NCBI GenBank assembly: GCA_036346255.1
Contig: CM070625.1
Location: forward strand, 39,188,520-39,252,519
Direction of reading: 5' to 3'
Source of the DNA: Ampelocalamus luodianensis
Lineage: Eukaryota; Streptophyta; Magnoliopsida; Poales; Poaceae
Length of the DNA: 64,000 nt
Part shown: one piece after another, positions 48,016 to 58,206 of the stretch
Numbering within the stretch: the first letter of the stretch is position 1
Layout: each line of letters starts with the position of its first letter
Made by a program: the position numbers and the translations under genes
The notes under the pieces: model-generated
The model's input: only the letters and a program-made list of their open reading frames with translations
The model's database searches: none
Told to the model about the DNA's origin: nothing

Positions 48016-48851
48016 GTATTCGCCCCCGACAAGTCTATCTGTTTCTGGTTGCTCTCGGGGCACCGTGTCTCATCGACCGAGAAGAAATCCCATAGCCGAA
48101 ACAGAGATAGCCAAAGTTCAGAGAGAGGGAGAGAGAGAGAGTATCTTTTTATTACCTTATTACCCCTGCTCTCCGGAAAAAGTTTGTGACCTATATCTAT
48201 CCTTAGGCCTGAAAAAGGGTTTTGAAGAGTTGTGAGTCAAGGTCACTTGCGCAAAAAAAAAAGAGGAACCCTAGGTTGGGTTTCAGTCAAAAGAAAAAAA
48301 AAGAAAGAGGAACCCTAGGTTGGGTTTCGGCAAAAAAAAAAAAAAGACAGAGGAAGTGACCACCCCCAAGTTGGCTCACGACCACCCTTAGTTGGTCTAC
48401 GACCGCTCTCAGATGCACCACGACAACCACAGGTGCTCCACGACCACCCACAAAAGAAATCGGTTGCTTTGCAAATTCTGTTCTTTTGTGCTTGTATCTA
48501 CCCTATCTTTCAGCTTGCTTGAGCTAGTGCTAGGAGCGCGTTTGGGCAAAGCAAGCGTGGCGAATCTTGTGGACTTTGATTTAACTTTGCTAATCTGATT
48601 TCTTTATTGCTATTCCTTGCTACTAAACATTGCTGTCAGAGCTCCACATACTTTTGGCCTCGATTTGGATCCTCGCATTCGCCTCCGCATGCGGTCATAC
48701 ATCCCACCTTCTCCGATCATACCACCTGCTGCAATTTGGTAAGAAACTCATAAGAGCTTGGTAAGACGCTTGAGAGTGTGTGATTCCACCTTCGATCACC
48801 TAGTAGTTGATAGGGATAATATCTTTGTGTTGCCTTTTGTCTTTACTAACC

Positions 48852-50603
48852 ATGGCAGGTGAGGAATTGGATGCGCAAGAGTTTGTTATGAGGGGAGAGC
48901 TCACCAGGGTGTTGGATGAGCACCGCCATGCTATTAATGACAACATTACTAGGAAGTTTACGACAACAAATGCTACACTGCAACAACTCAAGGAAAGTAT
49001 TGCGATGCTCAATGCACGCATTGAAGGATTGGCCAATCAACCACCGAACAATGGGCGTGTGGATCCTCAAGGTGCAGCCCATGACCATGAGATTAACAAC
49101 AACAATGAGATGCGCAACCACGATGCCTTTGATGCACAACAACGGAACCGATTGAACTTCAACCGTCAAGGTATGAGATGTAATAAACTTCAGCAACATA
49201 ATGCACGTGTTAATGATGATCCATATGCTAAAGTCAAGTGCACTATACCATCTTTTGCGAGTGCTTATAATGCTGAAATATATTTAGATTGGGAAATGAC
49301 GGTGGAGAAATTTAATGCTCACTTAGTTCCTGAATTGCATAGAGTTAGGCAAGCAACAAGTGAATTTAAAAACTTTGCCATCAATTGGTGGAATAGGGTA
49401 TGCAACGATGGATTAGCACCTACTACGTGGGATGCTTTAAAAGTTGCTATGCGTAACCGATTTGTTCCACTTTCTTTTAAACATCAGAATGAGGAGAAAT
49501 TGAGAATGCTTGATAGGAAACATGAGAGCAAACCTATGTGTGTGTCTTCTTCTATGACTAACAATTTGCAGGAAGTTGAAAACCATGCCAAAGAGGAGAA
49601 TGAGTTGATTGCACCACCAACTCCATTGATCCAGAAGGAAGATGAGGAGATAGATGTACCTACATCATCTGAGGAGAGCCAAAAAGGTAATGACCATGGT
49701 GCTATCATCACTCCAGGTGAGTATACCTGTGAAGAACTACAATTGTCCACTGTTCATGCTATTTTAGAGCAAAAATTAGTGGAAAACAATTTTGATATGT
49801 ACATGTTTCAAGTAAAGAGTTCAGATTGCACTGGGATGAGTGCACCATGTGATAACATTGTTGATTTTCCTGCTGTTGTGAGTACTTCATGTCATGAGTT
49901 AATAGCCTATAATGATCATGTGGAATTGGTTAGGCATAAAGAAGTTTTGACTAGAATATCTCCTGCTAATTCTTTATGTTACATTATGTTGGATCTACCT
50001 ATGAAATTGTCACATGCTATGGAAAAAGTTTCTGAAATCGCGTGTTCAAAATCCTTGTTTAGTGCCTACACCCCTGGATATAAGTTTTATTTGATTGGAG
50101 ATTATGGTGTAGACAATCAATTTCTTGTAAATCGAATATGCATAACTTGTGATCACATGGATGAATTGAAGCGTGCTGTTTGGGACGATAATTCTTGTGT
50201 GCTGAATCTTGTTCAAAATGAGAGTAAAATGAAATTTAGTGCTCATCCCATTCCTATGTGTTCCCCTTTTCTTGCACCACCTAGTAGGAGGAATTTGATT
50301 AAAGATATTGAATTATGGAAGAACTTACAAATATTTTCACCCTTGCTATATGAATTTGCTCTTGCTCAATTAAAATCTGATTATATGAATGGCTTGTGCT
50401 CTTTAAATTCAATTATTGTGCTGCCCATTCACAGAGCAATGAATAACTCTACTATATACTTCACTTATACTTGCAAATTGAGTTGCAAACTGAATGTTAT
50501 GAGACAATATACCTTTGCTGATTTGATACATGCACAATCGCCTTTAATTTCCAAAGTTCTCTCTATTTTGCCACCGCAATGGCTAACATTTTGCGAAAGA
50601 TGA
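48852..50603 (+). CDS. Gag-like protein with unrecognised C-terminal region (element I)
   Basis: One uninterrupted frame of 583 residues. I chose the ATG at 48852 because its context (ACCATGGCAG) is strong; the frame is open 15 codons further up. Residues ~10-65 look helical/coiled-coil. Residues ~122-206 match the retrotransposon gag core of grass gypsy elements (KCTIPSFASAYNAEIYLDWE, HRVRQATSEFKNFAINWWNR, TTWDALKVAMRNRFVP). Residues ~245-300 are an acidic linker. Residues ~300-583 resemble nothing I recognise: Cys/His-containing, no CCHC knuckle, no protease DTG, no RT YxDD. The gag core is cut short after RNRFVP. An intact frame in an element without pol suggests recent selection or recent origin. 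It could be a structural protein packaging its own RNA, or a neutral leftover. Confidence 0.8.
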   Translation: MAGEELDAQEFVMRGELTRVLDEHRHAINDNITRKFTTTNATLQQLKESIAMLNARIEGLANQPPNNGRVDPQGAAHDHEINNNNEMRNHDAFDAQQRNRLNFNRQGMRCNKLQQHNARVNDDPYAKVKCTIPSFASAYNAEIYLDWEMTVEKFNAHLVPELHRVRQATSEFKNFAINWWNRVCNDGLAPTTWDALKVAMRNRFVPLSFKHQNEEKLRMLDRKHESKPMCVSSSMTNNLQEVENHAKEENELIAPPTPLIQKEDEEIDVPTSSEESQKGNDHGAIITPGEYTCEELQLSTVHAILEQKLVENNFDMYMFQVKSSDCTGMSAPCDNIVDFPAVVSTSCHELIAYNDHVELVRHKEVLTRISPANSLCYIMLDLPMKLSHAMEKVSEIACSKSLFSAYTPGYKFYLIGDYGVDNQFLVNRICITCDHMDELKRAVWDDNSCVLNLVQNESKMKFSAHPIPMCSPFLAPPSRRNLIKDIELWKNLQIFSPLLYEFALAQLKSDYMNGLCSLNSIIVLPIHRAMNNSTIYFTYTCKLSCKLNVMRQYTFADLIHAQSPLISKVLSILPPQWLTFCER

Positions 50604-50658
50604 GAATGCAATGCTACAAGCTTTAAAGCCTTTCTTGCATTTGGAGGAGGGTGAGCGT

Positions 50659-50674
50659 GAGTCGAGGACGACTC
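50659..50674 (+). other. Hairpin before the purine tract of element I
   Basis: GAGTCG-AGGA-CGACTC, a 6-bp stem with a 4-base loop, just upstream of the purine tract at 50681-50692. Confidence 0.6.
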
Positions 50675-50692
50675 AAATGCAAGAAGGGAGGA

Positions 50693-51505
50693 TGATGAGG
50701 ACATGAACCCTTCGGATCGACCACAACTTCACCTCCAATCTGGTTGCTCTACTTCCACCACATATTGATCGAGAAGGCTTATGACCACTACACGACTTCC
50801 ATTGCGTGGTGAAGCCCCGCCGAGTGGTCGAAGGAGGCTATCGACCACACGAGAAGGGGTCGAGAAGGCCACGATCGCATCGCATCCAGTCGTAGGATTG
50901 TTTTGTTGCTCGTGGTCTTAGCATATGGAGGTTCGACTACATCTGGTTGAGGACCTTAGACTAGTCGGAAGTTCCGACACAGTCGTAGATCACTTATATC
51001 CGGTCCGCGCCACCTCACTTTGGGCCGAGGGCCTTGTATCAACACTACATTAGGGTTTTGGGCGACCACCTCCACGGCCCATAAGGACACCTAGGGTTTC
51101 GAGGTACTGTTCACGTGACACTAATCACGCATGAACAGTGCGCCGCCTCCCTTCGTCCTTTAAGTAGTGGCGCCTCCTCTAGTTCCCGGGTTTTCTTAGA
51201 TTATTTCGCCACTTTGCGGTTTCACCGTTTATCGGTTTGAGAACCCCACATTGTGAACTTCATTCATATTCGCAATACAATTCAGATTGCATCTTCTTTG
51301 TTCTTGTGAGTTGCTTCGATTGCTTGCAGGGACAATAACCTTCGTGGTAAGGTCGATCGCGTGCGAGCGTGGTCGATAACGACAGTCGTGCGGGTGTAGC
51401 GAATTGCGAGGTGACGATCTGCTGGTCGAAAGCCTCAAAGCGTCAACGTCCTCACGACAAAATCAATCGAACCTATCGGAAGATCGGGCCGCCGTAGACT
51501 CATCA
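50693..51505 (+). repeat. 3' LTR of element I
   Basis: It matches 46674-47488, preceded by the tract AAGAAGGGAGGA. Mismatches to the 5' copy cluster in CG-rich spots. Confidence 0.92.
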
Positions 51506-51510
51506 AGAAG

Positions 51511-51737
51511 GGGCAGGGGTGGCTCCCAAGGGGTGAGGGGGTTTCGGCCAAGTGGGAGAAGGTGGGCGGCTAGGGTTTTGGGGGAGGGTGGCGCCTCCCC
51601 CCTTTGGCCGGCTTCCACATGGGCCCCTTGGACCAAAGCCCAGGCCCAGGTTGGCGATTATTTGGGAAAAACCTCTTTTTACTTTCTCTAGTCTCTGTTG
51701 GATACTTTCTTGGTTAGGAGAAATTTGAGGTATTACA
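51511..51737 (-). repeat. 3' LTR of element H, right part
   Basis: It continues the LTR broken by element I and ends GAGGTATTACA, next to the purine tract of H (minus strand, ~51739-51754). Confidence 0.85.
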
Positions 51738-51799
51738 TTCTACCCCCCTTAACAGGATTCGACCCCGAATCTAATCACCGATCTACACGAAAGAAAACT

Positions 51800-52349
51800 A
51801 TGATTGGAAATTAACGACAAAAATACACATACCCACTGCGAACAAATCTGGATACTGTTCGCGCATGTGAGACTCCAACTCCCATGTAGCTTCTCTCTCA
51901 GATTAATGATTTCAAAGCACCTTGACATACTTCAGAGTCTTGTTCCTCAGAACCCGCTCTGACTCTTCTAGAATTTGCACTGGCCGGTACTCAAATTTAA
52001 GATCTTGCTCAATTACCAAAGGCTCTAGCATAATAATATGTTCTGGATCTCTCAAATACTTCCTCAATATTGATACATGGAACACATTATGCACGCCTCG
52101 CATGGACTCAGGAATATCCAAACGATAAGCCAATTTCCTAATTCGCGTCACGATTGGTAATGGTCCAACGTACCTCGAGCTAAACTTCCCTTTGGTACCA
52201 AAACACACTACGCCTTTGGTAGGAGACACTCTCAAAAGAACCTGGTCCCCCACTTCAAATTCCAGTTCTCGCCTCCTCACATTTGCATAACTCTTTTGTC
52301 GGCTTTGAGCAGCTAGCAGATTCTTCCTAATCTCTGCTACTCTGGCCAT
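51800..52349 (-). pseudogene. Integrase C-terminus and chromodomain-like tail (element H)
   Basis: The minus-strand frame 52349-51912 gives AAQSRQKSYANVRRRELEFE, the GPY/F module (YVGPLPIVTRIRKLAYRLDI), VHNVFHVSILRKYL and VQILEESERVLRNKTLKYVK. It breaks just before the expected W-SNQ. A frame change later restores EREATWELESHMREQYPDLF at ~51897-51838. Otherwise full length for a gypsy integrase tail. Confidence 0.9.
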
Positions 52350-52355
52350 AGTTTG

Positions 52356-53200
52356 CTAAACCCAATCGGGACCCAAAACTACCCGCTTTCCAACCACATC
52401 CCAAGACAACGGGGATCTACATATTCGCCCATAAAGAACCTCAAAAGGTGCAGCTCGTATACTAGCATGATAACTGTTGTTATAGGCGAACTCTGCCAAC
52501 GCTAGGTGATCTTCCCAACTTCCTTTCCAAGACATAACACAGGACCTAAGCATGTTCTCAAGTGTCTGAATTGTACGCTCAGACTAGCCATCCATCTGAG
52601 GATGAAATGCAGTGCTAAGACAAAATTGTGTGCCCAAGGCACTCTACAAGCTCTCCTAAAACTTGGAGACAAACTTGGCGTCATGATCAGAAGTAATCGT
52701 CTTAGGCACACCGTGCAACCGCACTATTTCTCGCACATAGAGAGGAGCCAAATTGCTCACTGAATTTGTTGTACAGATAGGAATGAAATGCGCAGACTTG
52801 CTGAAACGGTCCACTATAACCCAAATAGCATCCTTCCCTCGCTGAGTTCAAGGTAGACCCACCACAAAATCCATGGAGATATCATCCCACGGCCATACTA
52901 GAACCTCCAAAGGCTGCAATAACCCTGCTGGATGCTTATGTTCAGCCTTCACTTGTTGGCAAATACCACAGGACGCCATGTATTGAGCAATATCCACTCT
53001 CATCCTTTTCCACTAGAAACTCTTTTTCAAATCTTGATACATCTTGGTCTCACTAGGATGTACGGTATACGGAGTCCGATGAGCTTCCTTAAGAATATCA
53101 TCTTTGACCTGAGACTTTGTGGCACACAAAGGTGGCCTTTGAACCGTAATGCACCAAACTCATCTATGCTAAAATTTCCTTATTTGCCCTCATCCAATCG
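52356..53200 (-). pseudogene. Integrase core (element H)
   Basis: Minus-strand pieces in order: the [20 protein letters not shown] region (~52880-52780), [20 protein letters not shown] (~52720-52660; SDRDAKF expected), FHPQMDG with a stop for Q (~52600), then SCVMSWKGSWEDHLALAEFA and YNNSYHASIRAAPFEVLYGR (52553-52356). The stops and the frame change make it inactive as read. Confidence 0.85.
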
Positions 53201-53205
53201 CTTCC

Positions 53206-53845
53206 TTACCCACTGAACCATCTGATCTTGATATTGTGCCTCCTGCACACGCTCCAGAATAGTAGACTCAAGAAATCAGTCTGAACAGTGCCTGCAAAAC
53301 AGAAAGAAATATCCATACGCTCAAAATCAGCAATCAGACTGCTGAGAGTAGGAGGAGTCACCTTGTGACTAAGAGCATTTGCCACTACATTCGCCTTGCC
53401 CGGGTGGTACTGAATCGTAAGATCATAATCTTTGATTAATTCTAACCACCTTCTCTGCCTCAAGTTCAAGTCTTTCTAGTGAAAATATACTTTAGGCTCT
53501 TGTGATCTGTAAAATATCACAAGACTCGCCACACAAATAATGGAGCCAAATCCTCAAAGCAAGAACCACTACAGCTAGTTCTAAATCATGAGTGGGATAA
53601 TTCTGTTCATATTTCTTCAGTTGCCTTGAAGCATAGGCAATCACCTTGCCATCCTGCATAAGCACAGAACCAAGACCCACTCGAGAAGCATTTGAATAAA
53701 TGGTGAACCGCTTCCGAGGCTCGGGAAGAGTAAGAACAGGAGCAGTCACCAATTTATCCTTTAAGGTACAGAAACTACGCTCACAATCTTCTAACCACTG
53801 GAATTTCACATCTTTCTGAGTTAACCGAGACAAAAGTTTATGCAA
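53206..53845 (-). pseudogene. RNase H domain (element H)
   Basis: Minus-strand frame 53845-53492: [78 protein letters not shown]. The first catalytic Asp of DAS is Asn. After a frame break, [20 protein letters not shown] and ANALSHK (53469-53206) finish the domain. Confidence 0.9.
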
Positions 53846-53849
53846 TGAT

Positions 53850-54310
53850 GGAAAATCCTTCTACAAATCTCCGATAATATCCTGCTAAGCCCAAAAACTC
53901 CTCGCCTTTTTGACATTAGTTGGTCTTTTCCATTCCACCACTATTGAGATCTTTCTAGGATCAATAGAAGTACCTTCTTGATTAATAACGTGTCCCAAAA
54001 ACCCAACTTTTGATATCTAGAATTCACATTTCTTCAGCTTGGCATAGAATTGATTCTTCCTCAAAGTTTCAAGAACCAGCCTCAGATGCTGCTCATGATC
54101 CTCCTCAGACTTGGAATTTATCAGAATGTCATCAATGAATACTACTACAAAGTCATCAAGATATGAATGTATCATACTATTTATTGCTTCCATAAAAACA
54201 GCATGAGCATTAGTTAGTCCAAAAGACATAACCTTGTATTCATAATGCCCATACCTCATGGAGAAAGCTGTCTTCTCAATATCTTGCTCTCGCACACGGA
54301 TTACACTCAA
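53850..54310 (-). pseudogene. Reverse transcriptase, C-terminal two-thirds (element H)
   Basis: Minus-strand 54310-54017 reads [56 protein letters not shown] (the F-I-D-D catalytic box, intact) and [20 protein letters not shown]. The thumb/connection follows to ~53850 with stops. The RT fingers are missing because the frame starts at a junction with element J. Confidence 0.9.
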
Positions 54311-54480
54311 TGGAATTTCATAGATGTCGATGAGGAAGTCTTCCTTGTCGATGGAGATCACCGTGTTGGGACAAAGGTCTACTCAAGTGACCTACTTGCC
54401 ATTTGCCACAGCCACCCAAGGGTTGTCGCGGTCCAAGAAGTGCAAGCCGAAGCGGATAGTAGCGTTCGTTGACACAAAAT
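54310..54480 (-). pseudogene. Protease remnant (element J)
   Basis: Minus-strand reading shows LSTLVDSDFTHNFVSTNATI (DSG/DTG active site now DSD), FGLHFLDRDNPWVAVANGK and [18 protein letters not shown]. This is the usual Reina-type protease order. The sequence runs in frame into IRVREQDI of element H. Confidence 0.75.
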
Positions 54481-54639
54481 TGTGCGTGAAGTCGGAGTCC
54501 ACTAGGGTGGAGAGGACCGAGTCGTCAAGGCGAAGCGTGAGTTGCATTGTCTCACAGGTACGAACCATGGCGACTGGGGCTCCGAATCCTCAGGCGGTTC
54601 AGTGTCATCCACGCTGTAGTCGATCTCCGTGAGGAAAAG

Positions 54640-55516
54640 TTTCTTGCATGTATGGAAACATGAGAATTTATCATCGCAGTTCTAGCAGAGGCCCTGACGC
54701 TTGCATTCTTCCATCTCGGACACAGTCAGACGACGAATATGTCGGCCATCGGTTGGTGCTGTGGGGGCGTCCGGGCGTGCGGCCGGCTGAGGACCAACTG
54801 CTCGATCGAGGGCACACCGGTAGGAGGCGCGCTGGCCCATGGTGTTAGGGGGTGGTAGACGTGAGGGCGCCCGTGGTGCAATTCATAGGCGTGAGCTAAG
54901 GTCATGTCCACCTCCAAATTATTCGGGCATTGGAGATCAATGTTGATGCGCAATTGGTCACCGAGCCCCATAGTGAACAACTGGATCTGCTGCAGTTTAG
55001 AGAGGTCGTCAACATGATTGAATAATGTCAGGAACCGATCCTAGTAGTCGGTGATTGTATTCGTGCGCCGACATTACGCCAGTTCCCCCAAGGGGTTGTT
55101 GCGTAAGGGTGGGTCGAAGCGGAGGTTCACGAGCTCGGTGAAGCGCCTCCAATTTGGTCTCCTGCCACCGTGTTCCAACCGATAATACCATTGTTGGGCG
55201 CCATCAATGAGGTGGTTGGTGGCGAGCCATACCTTTTCTTCCTCCACGGTTCGCTGCCTGCGACAAATTGCTCGCACCAGTTGACCCATGGGAGTGGATT
55301 AGTTTCGCTGTCGAAGGTAGGAAAGTCTAGCTTGTAGTAGCAAGTAATAGCCCGTTCGATTGAAGTAGCCGACGGCAGCTCCCGTGTCGCCCAGAGGTGG
55401 CCATCGGGTATGGTGGCGACCGCCTGACTGCTCTTGAGACGGGTGATGGCTTGCTGTTGTGTGTGCTGCGACATCTCCAGGTTCGGTAACTTGTCTTCAA
55501 TGGTGTCTCCTGCCAT
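54640..55516 (-). pseudogene. Gag with zinc knuckle (element J)
   Basis: The minus-strand ATG at 55516 starts MAGDTIEDKLPNLEMSQ. It includes YYKLDFPTFDSETNPLPWVN, then in other frames EEEKVWLATNHLIDGAQQWY, YRLEHGGRRPNW, RFTELVNLRFDPPLRNNPLG and MFTMGLGDQLRINIDLQCPN. A CCHC knuckle (GLC-x-NCDDKF...H-x-CK) lies at ~54705-54640 with a stop at its aromatic position. At least two frame breaks make it a pseudogene. Confidence 0.85.
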
Positions 55517-55550
55517 GGAGGAAGGGTAACGCCTGAATCTAATACAAAGT

Positions 55551-55969
55551 TGTCACATGCCTCGGGAAAGGAACATATAGGGTAGGAGTGGGAGGTGGGA
55601 GGTTTAAGCCCGAGCTTGCGCCCGGGAGCGGTGATGGAGGGAGGAGGCGGCGAACGACAGGAGGGTGGCGACGTGCGCTCGTGGAGGTCGGAAGGAGCAA
55701 GGGGATGGAGATTAGGGATTCTAATCTGCTTGATTTATTTCATCGTCTCCTCTCCTTTAAATAGGAAGTCTTTATAAATAAAGAGATCGAAAGAATCCCA
55801 ATCTAATCTAAAGAGATCAAAATGATCTCAATCTAATTTGTCTAAATAATCTGATCTTAAAAATCTTTTCTAACTTGCAAGCAAAGAAAAGAGGGGTGTG
55901 GGCCCTAGGCTGCCGCCGGCCGGCGTGTGCCCTTGGCGCTGCGGGACCTGGCCCCACATGGCAATAACA
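55551..55969 (-). repeat. LTR of element J
   Basis: 419 bp with ends TGTCAC/ATAACA on the plus strand. It holds a TTTAAATAGG TATA-like box (plus-strand CCTTTAAATAGG near 55755) and a TTTATAAATAAAG stretch. No partner LTR is present. It abuts the 3' side of the LOR gene. Confidence 0.65.
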
Positions 55970-56277
55970 GAGAGTCAGAGACCACTATTCTACTCAGAAG
56001 GTAAAGCTGGGTTCTATATTAGTATGTCCGTCCCTTAATGCGGAGGAAGGTGTGAAAGTAAGTGCTGCGACTTTGTAACTTGAACGTATTTAGTAATTTT
56101 AGCCAACCAAAAACAAAACCACACAAGATTGAAATATTTACAACACCAGTGGGTTCAGTAATAGATATTGGTGACAGAATAATGAAATGCAGAATCCAGG
56201 ATGAGAAAATATACAAGATTTAGGGGCGCGTAATTAGTCATCAATTTTCTAATGCCGTAGTAGGCACCCATCCGTTG
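55970..56277 (-). other. 3' flank / probable 3' UTR of the LOR gene
   Basis: 308 bp between the LOR stop codon and the LTR of element J. No other gene is seen. The untranslated region is short unless transcription runs into the LTR. Confidence 0.5.
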
Positions 56278-57867
56278 TCATTTACGTACAAGGAAGGTCA
56301 TAACCATTGCCATCATGAGAATGTTATCGTTTCCAGGGTAAATGGTCACTCTAAACTTGCGCCTTGAATAGATGACCTTCTTGAGTTTATACAAGAGATT
56401 TGTCTGCAAAAAGAAATGATTGACAGCTGCAGTGTTAGTCTGAAAGACCAAAATGTGTTCAAGTTCAAACCAGGGACAAACCCAATACAAATGATGTCAA
56501 TTACGGATCATCACTGAATCATGCTAATCCAATTTCTCCATATTACCTGAGCAACAATGGAGTTCCCCTTTATAATTGTGCATGCTCTTCGGAATGGATT
56601 TCCTATGAGCCTGTAGCTTGGTTTTGTATCTTCAAAAGTGCTGCTTGGTGGGAAGAATACATGTATCTCCTTTCGATTTGAAGAAACAGATATTACTTTT
56701 GCTGTGAAAATGATGTGTCTCAGTTCCGAACTAATTCCTCTGAATGCTTGCCACACACCCTAAAAAGACGGTATGCCACTTAGTATCATACTTTAAGATA
56801 TGCATTATGTAAAACGAGAGATATATGGTGAATTTCTAAGGCAAGCATTACAGATGTAGCATCATGTTCGGAAAGCTAAAAGAAAGTGTCATCCTTAAAT
56901 ATGTCAAGTATTGCACATCAAGACTACATGGATTGCCTTATATTATAGTAGCACTGCATTAACTAATTGTTTCTTTTCTTTATCTGTATATACAATTCTG
57001 CACTAAAAATTCTGATGTGTAAATTTGTTATGATCAAACACTAGGGATGATATTTGACAGGAAGTGCTTCTATGCTCTCCTAGGAAGGAAACTTCAGTGG
57101 TTTTAAAACAATCAAGTGGCAATTTTAGGCTCTGATTTGCACCTATTTGGCTATTAATGACAAAAGATGATCTAGGATCTATAAAATTTTCATCCACATT
57201 GTAGCCTGGTTAGGACATCTTCGGTTCTCCCCCTTCTCTTTGGCAGCATGCTTTGGCTAAACCATGTCCATTTCCATACGCATTTATCTCAGCAAACCCG
57301 AGGTTCATTTTTTTTTCCTCAAGCCCTCTCTTTCCTATGGATAGAATTCGTTGCAAACATCTCCTGCAAGCGTAACAGTTGTGCAGCACTCCAATTAAGA
57401 AGAATCAAGTCTGGACAAGCAAATTGCAACCCAATGCATTAGCAGTTCAGTATTGCGTATGGCGAACTTGAAGTTGAAATTCCCAGTCTAGGATTTTAAC
57501 CGATTCAGACCAAAATTGATCCCATGAAGAAACCAACTTAACTTTGTTCCTGATGTAACATCTCGGAATAAACCAAACCAAACACCCAAGCTGGAATCAT
57601 CACCTCGCTGGTCCTAACGGTGACCAGAGCACCCCCGGCGGCGTCGAGGAGCGCCCTCCTTCCGCCACCGTCTGCATCCGCGACGCGGAACGCCAGGCCG
57701 CCGGAAGCGTCATGCACCGCCATGTCGCCGCCGCCGCCGCCCCCGAGGCGCTTCATGACGACCATGAAATCTACCGGGACGACGGCCCCCGCCACAGGCA
57801 CCGGCGCCGAAGGCGGGACAGCGTGAGCGCCGTCGGCCGTGGTGCTCGCTCCGTCCGATCGGTCCAT
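56278..57867 (-). CDS. LURP-one-related (LOR) protein, three exons
   Basis: Exons on the minus strand: 57867-57604, 56759-56547, 56403-56278. All introns are GT-AG and phase 0 (GAG|GTGATG; TTTTTAG|GGTGTG; CAG|GTAATA; TTTGCAG|ACAAAT). The product is 200 residues, typical for LOR proteins (~200-220). Exon 1 has a variable N-terminus, then VVPVDFMVVMKRLGGG, GLAFRVAD and RRALLDAAGGALVTVR. Exon 2 has WQAFRGISSELRHIIFTAKV, KEIHVFFPPSS and FRRACTIIKGNSIVAQ. Exon 3 has YSRRKFRVTIYPGNDNILMM ending in a hydrophobic helix. These follow the LOR/tubby-C-like beta-barrel-plus-helix pattern. Arabidopsis LURP1 is linked to defence against a downy mildew, but most family members have no known role. All frames are intact, so the gene looks functional. 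It is the only host gene I can support here. Confidence 0.9.
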
Positions 57868-58196
57868 GGCAAGAAGCAAGAATCAGGAAGCAAGAAGAAG
57901 GCAACAAGGCAAGAAGCAAGTAGGAGGAGGTGGTGGTCGGGGTAGGAAGGAAATATGAAGGATTCAAGAAGGGGAGGAAGAAGCGAAAAAGAAGATGAAA
58001 AAAGTAGTTGCAGAGTGTTGGTTAATTTGGCGCTCCGGCGGCCGGTGCTTGGAAGCAATAATTTGGGTTCTTCTGTTTGGCCACGGGAGCTGACCAGCTG
58101 ATTGACAGCGACATCTGATTATTTTTCCTCCAGCGGAACAAGATGTACACGAACCTGCTGCTCCGTCAGCTTTGTGTATCGGCAAATGTTTAAGGG
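57868..58196 (-). promoter_or_regulatory. 5' flank of the LOR gene
   Basis: The stretch has CT-rich leader sequence on the minus strand near the ATG. No clear TATA box is seen. A Mutator-like MITE lies 340 bp upstream of the start codon, so it sits in the likely promoter. Confidence 0.4.
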
Positions 58197-58206
58197 TTGT
58201 CTGCAG

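Larger units (their letters stand above)
46674..51505 (+). mobile_element. Element I: complete non-autonomous LTR element with a gag-like ORF
   Basis: It is bounded by TGATGAGGAC and ACTCATCA with perfect TSD AGAAG (46669-46673, 51506-51510). LTRs are 46674-47488 and 50693-51505 (815/813 bp). The primer site is 47491-47502, the purine tract 50681-50692. The interior is a 1.36 kb leader plus one long ORF. No protease, RT, RNase H or integrase is present. The LTRs differ mostly by small indels. The protein must be helped in trans for mobility. Confidence 0.93.
44764..54310 (-). mobile_element. Element H: minus-strand Ty3/gypsy element, 5' part lost
   Basis: The 3' LTR is 44764-46673 plus 51511-51737 (split by element I), followed on the minus strand by a purine tract and a nearly full pol: integrase, RNase H and RT. 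At ~54310 it is joined in frame to the protease of another element (J), so its own gag, protease and 5' LTR are missing. The left terminus reads TAGTAACACCC instead of TGTAACACCC. Stops and frame shifts are few, so it is fairly young. Confidence 0.85.
54310..55969 (-). mobile_element. Element J: Reina-like chromovirus remnant (LTR, gag, protease)
   Basis: On the minus strand: a short LTR (55969-55551, TGTTATTGCC...GTGACA), a decayed primer site (TTTGTATTAGATTC, ~55548-55535), gag and protease, then an abrupt join to element H. Its pol and 3' LTR are absent. The short LTR and gag type suggest the Reina lineage (inference). Confidence 0.75.

Noticed and set aside
57538..58185. Alternative frames over the LOR first exon (both strands)
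   Set aside because: GC-rich shadow frames. The spliced three-exon model accounts for the conserved family blocks and its splice sites fit.
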